Positions 61,198 to 64,000 of a stretch of DNA of 64,000 bases are shown piece by piece. The DNA comes from Rhodovibrionaceae bacterium (GTDB lineage Bacteria > Pseudomonadota > Alphaproteobacteria > Kiloniellales > DSM-21159): contig JANQMX010000039.1 in NCBI GenBank assembly GCA_028279885.1, positions 1 through 64,000 of the forward strand. Reading direction: 5' to 3'. Position numbers and translations under genes: made by a program. How positions within the stretch are numbered: the stretch's first letter is position 1; each line of letters starts with the position of its first letter. A model generated the notes under the pieces. The model did not search any database. It worked only from the letters and a program-made list of their open reading frames with translations, and had not been told where the DNA came from.

Positions 61198-62904
61198 CTA
61201 AAGCCCCAACCGCGTGAGCGCGCCTTCGACGGGCTGCCGGTTCGGCATGGGGATAGGGAAGCAGCGGAAGAAGTCTTCGCGCGTGTAGTCCGGAACCACC
61301 GCCTTGAGGCTATCGACATGGCCGAGCGCCCGTCCGCGGCGGCCGGCCAGCTCATTGGTCCAGGCCGCAACCGCGGTGATGTGGTGATGCGCGGACGGCT
61401 CCCGCACGGCACGCTCGGCCCAGTCGGCGGCCGTCTCGAGTTCGCCTTCGAAAGACATCAGGATGGCGCGCACCGCCGAGAAGGCGAAGCGCATGGGGTC
61501 GTAGGGGCTGAGCCGCCACGCCTGATCGACGGCCGGCAAGCCCCGCGCCGTGTCGTCGCCGAACATCAGCCCGTAGGCGAGCGAGTACTGACCATTGGCG
61601 AAGCTGGGGCTCAGCGCCACGGCGTGCGACAGCTCGGCGACGCCGGCATCGATATCGCCCTCCAGATAATGCGCCCGCCCGAGGGCCCAATGACAGAACG
61701 GGTCGAGCGGGTCGAGCGCCACGCTGCGATGCGCATAGTCGAAGGTGCGGGCGACCTCCTCGGACCAGCCGCAGCCCAGGCCGAGGAAAGCGCGCTGCCA
61801 GTGCAGGAACGACAGGGCCGCGAAGACGCGCGGCGAGTCCGGGTCGAGGCGCGCCGCGAGAGAGAGAAAGTCTTCCGCCTGCGCCTGATCCTCCGCCCGG
61901 AAGCGAAGGAGATGGGACAGCGCCCGGTGGTAGGCGCCCCAAGAGTCGAGCGAAGCGGGATGCCGCGCCAGCGCGCGCCGACGTTCCTGGCACTCGATCT
62001 CCGATTCCACGGCGGCGACCACCTGCTCGACGATCTGGTCCTGCAGATCGAAGATGTCCGTGATCTTGCGCTCGAAGCGCTCGGCCCAAATCTCGCAGCA
62101 GCGTTCGGCATCCGTCAGCGTCAGGGTGATGCGCAGACGATCGTCGGCCACGAAGAGGGCACCGTCGAGCTGATAGCGCGCGCCCAGCCGGCTGCCGATC
62201 TCGGAGCCCTCGAGCCCTTTCGCCGCCAAAGCCATGACGCTGGCCCGCGCACTGACGAAGAGCCAACGGGTGCGGGCGAACTGCACGGTCATGTCCCGGT
62301 GCAGGCCTTCGGCGATTCCGAGGCCACTGCCGGCTCCCTGCACCTGAAACGGCAGCAAGGCCAGAGAGGGCCGGCTCGAAAGCGTCCGCGCCCTGTCGTC
62401 TTCAGCGCTCTGGGGTCCGTGGTCGCGGCAGCCGCAGGCGTCGTGGTGCTCGCGGCAAGAAGCGCGATGGGTCGCGGGATCGCTTGCCGGACCCACTTGG
62501 ATGCTGGAGGTCAGCCTCGGCGCGTTGTCTGGCACTGAGCCCAGGCTCTCCATCGCGGTCTCGACTGGAGCCTCTGCGGGATCCTCCACAGAATTCTCCA
62601 CGGGACCGACGAAGCGGAAGCCGCGGCCGTGGACCGTCCGGATCATGCACTGGCGCTGGCCGTCGTCGCCGAGCGCCCGCCGCGCCGCCTTGACGCAGCT
62701 CGACAGCGCCCCGTCGGAGATCGCCCGCCCACCCCAGATGGTCTCGACGAGCTCGTCCTTGCAAACCATGCGATGGCGGTTTTCGAGCAGAAACAGCAGC
62801 AGGTCGAAGACCTGCGGCTCGACCGCGACGCGCGCGTCGAGGCACCAAATCTCGCGCGTTTCGACGTTGATTTCGATATCGTCTATCTTATAGCGAAGAG
62901 CCAT
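61198..62904 (-). CDS. winged-helix regulator with TolB-like and TPR domains (CadC-type)
   Basis: A 568-residue regulator. Residues 1-100 are an OmpR/PhoB-type winged helix (VEPQVFDLLLFLLENRHRMV, then TVHGRGFRFVG). A low-complexity linker follows, then a TolB/adenylate-cyclase-associated domain (SLALLPFQVQGAG, GLHRDMTVQFARTRWLFVSA) and tetratricopeptide-like repeats from about residue 330. No membrane segment is visible, so unlike CadC it is cytoplasmic. ATG 62904 has GGAGG four bases upstream; the frame is open to 63132. The operon of the peroxidase lies downstream on the same strand. Confidence 0.87.
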   Translation of the reverse strand: MALRYKIDDIEINVETREIWCLDARVAVEPQVFDLLLFLLENRHRMVCKDELVETIWGGRAISDGALSSCVKAARRALGDDGQRQCMIRTVHGRGFRFVGPVENSVEDPAEAPVETAMESLGSVPDNAPRLTSSIQVGPASDPATHRASCREHHDACGCRDHGPQSAEDDRARTLSSRPSLALLPFQVQGAGSGLGIAEGLHRDMTVQFARTRWLFVSARASVMALAAKGLEGSEIGSRLGARYQLDGALFVADDRLRITLTLTDAERCCEIWAERFERKITDIFDLQDQIVEQVVAAVESEIECQERRRALARHPASLDSWGAYHRALSHLLRFRAEDQAQAEDFLSLAARLDPDSPRVFAALSFLHWQRAFLGLGCGWSEEVARTFDYAHRSVALDPLDPFCHWALGRAHYLEGDIDAGVAELSHAVALSPSFANGQYSLAYGLMFGDDTARGLPAVDQAWRLSPYDPMRFAFSAVRAILMSFEGELETAADWAERAVREPSAHHHITAVAAWTNELAGRRGRALGHVDSLKAVVPDYTREDFFRCFPIPMPNRQPVEGALTRLGL

Positions 62905-63315
62905 TGCCCCTCCCTTCATAGCGTTGCTGTCCTGACGATGCGCGACCGTCAGGCCCTCATGAGCTTTGGAGACGCGCGGCAAGGGGCGGTGCCTCTCGCT
63001 CTCTCTTGCCTTCGCTTCAGACCAACGTAAGAGCGGTCCCCACAGAAATCCTGAAGGTTTTCTGAAGATTTCTTCAGGACGCCACATCGCGGTCATGCGC
63101 TGCGGCCGCTCAGCAGAGCGCCACGAGACCATATCAGCCCAATTTTTACTGTGAAATAGACCACTCTCCCGCCGCCAGCCGCAAAAAGGGCGGGATGGGC
63201 TCGCCTTTCAGAGTTTTCCGAAGTCTGCGGGAAACCGTGGGATCCAAGGCCGCGCACGACAGCGCGTGAGCCGGATTCGGTGCCCTGGCTTAGAGAAGGT
63301 ACAGCGACTTAGGCC

Positions 63316-64000
63316 CTACCCCGCGGCGCGGGCCGGGGCGTCGGCCTCCACCTCGGCGAAGACCTGGGTGAGGGCCGCGACCAGATGGTCCATCATCACA
63401 TCATCGTGAAGCGGCGTCGGGGTGAGGCGCAGGCGCTCGGTGCCCTTGGGCACCGTGGGGTAGTTGATCGGCTGCACGTAGATGCCGTGCTCGGTGAGCA
63501 GCTTGTCGGTGATCGCCTTGGCCTTGACCGGGCAGCCGACCAGCACCGGGACGATGTGGGTCTCGCTCGGCATCAGCGGCAGGCCGGCCTCGGTCAGCAG
63601 GGCCTTGAGGCGGGCGGCGCGGGCCTGGTGCTGCTGCCGCAGCTCGTCGTGGGCCCGCAGGTAGCGCACGCTTTCCAGCGCCGCACCCACGATGGCCGGC
63701 GCCAGGGAGGTGGTGAAGATGAAGCCCGGCGCGTGGCAGCGCACCGCGTCCACCAGGTCGCGAGAACCGGCGATGTAGCCGCCCATGCAGCCGAAGGCCT
63801 TGCCGAGCGTGCCCTCGATGACGGTCAGGCGATGGGCGACCCCGTCCCGCTCGGAAACGCCGCCGCCGCCCTTGCCGTAGAGGCCGACGGCGTGGACCTC
63901 GTCGAGGTAGGTCATGGCGCCATAGCGGTCGGCCAAGTCGCAGAATTCCGCGATGGGGGCGGTGTCGCCGTCCATCGAATAGAGCGACTCGAAGGCGATC
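63316..64000 (-). CDS. hemA: 5-aminolevulinate synthase (partial, C-terminal part)
   Basis: The last 228 codons of ALA synthase, which condenses glycine and succinyl-CoA in heme and chlorophyll synthesis; the gene continues past the right edge. It has [20 protein letters not shown], the PLP-binding lysine in [18 protein letters not shown], and the C-terminal [20 protein letters not shown], then PTPLHDD. The C4 pathway is characteristic of alphaproteobacteria. The 411-base interval upstream of the regulator gene (62905-63315) shows no gene. Confidence 0.95.
   Translation of the reverse strand, partial: IAFESLYSMDGDTAPIAEFCDLADRYGAMTYLDEVHAVGLYGKGGGGVSERDGVAHRLTVIEGTLGKAFGCMGGYIAGSRDLVDAVRCHAPGFIFTTSLAPAIVGAALESVRYLRAHDELRQQHQARAARLKALLTEAGLPLMPSETHIVPVLVGCPVKAKAITDKLLTEHGIYVQPINYPTVPKGTERLRLTPTPLHDDVMMDHLVAALTQVFAEVEADAPARAAG

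Noticed and set aside
1-64000. CRISPR arrays, tRNA or rRNA genes.
   Set aside because: No regularly spaced repeats and no cloverleaf or rRNA-like stretches were noticed on reading; a covariance search was not possible.

Overview
The window is high-GC DNA from a heterotrophic alphaproteobacterium, probably of the Rhodospirillales/Hyphomicrobiales type. The evidence is the C4-pathway 5-aminolevulinate synthase at the right edge, a DUF1127 protein, a CC0125/CC1285-type lipoprotein, and many catabolic operons tied to TRAP and ABC uptake systems. I found no rRNA, tRNA or CRISPR array. Genus-level placement is inference only.

Layout. 1-1060: an IS630-family element with a frameshifted transposase, then a small lipoprotein gene. 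1.87-12.5 kb: a TRAP transporter (dctP on the plus strand, dctQM on the minus strand) with two tandem HyuA-HyuB (hydantoinase/oxoprolinase) pairs in one minus-strand operon. 12.6-15.1 kb: a DMT exporter, an XRE-cupin regulator and a two-domain GNAT acetyltransferase. 15.2-34.8 kb: a catabolic island with an aldehyde dehydrogenase, a LysR regulator, an argininosuccinate-lyase-like enzyme, a three-subunit opine/amino-acid oxidase, a membrane dipeptidase, a peptide/opine ABC importer, a HAD enzyme, an FAD amine oxidoreductase, an old-yellow-enzyme-type demethylase and an M20 amidohydrolase. Three promoters here carry the same LysR box, ATAAC-N5-GTTAT, with nearly identical spacing to a shared promoter. 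This ties aldehyde dehydrogenase, lyase and oxidase into one regulon.

35.4-46.6 kb: a complete aliphatic-amide system. It reads amiC-amiR, then a leader, a five-gene amide/urea-type ABC importer, amiE, a terminator, and a NorQ/NorD-like MoxR-ATPase/VWA pair. The leader holds an ANTAR-type two-hairpin antitermination element followed by intrinsic terminators, the expected target of AmiR.

46.9-57.0 kb: an accessory island of visibly lower GC. It has a DNA-methylase remnant, a nucleotidyltransferase/phosphodiesterase/HAD trio, a 711-residue double glycosyltransferase, an IS5-family element abutting a truncated fatty-acid desaturase, and a compact three-gene set resembling SbnI, SbnH and SbnA (serine kinase-like ParB protein, PLP decarboxylase, cysteine-synthase-like enzyme). 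That set probably makes a diaminopropionate- or phosphoserine-derived metabolite and is the best candidate for an undescribed system. 57.1-64.0 kb returns to ordinary chromosome: an alpha/beta hydrolase, an exported protein with a di-heme peroxidase and DUF1127 protein in one operon, a CadC/TolB/TPR regulator, and the partial hemA.
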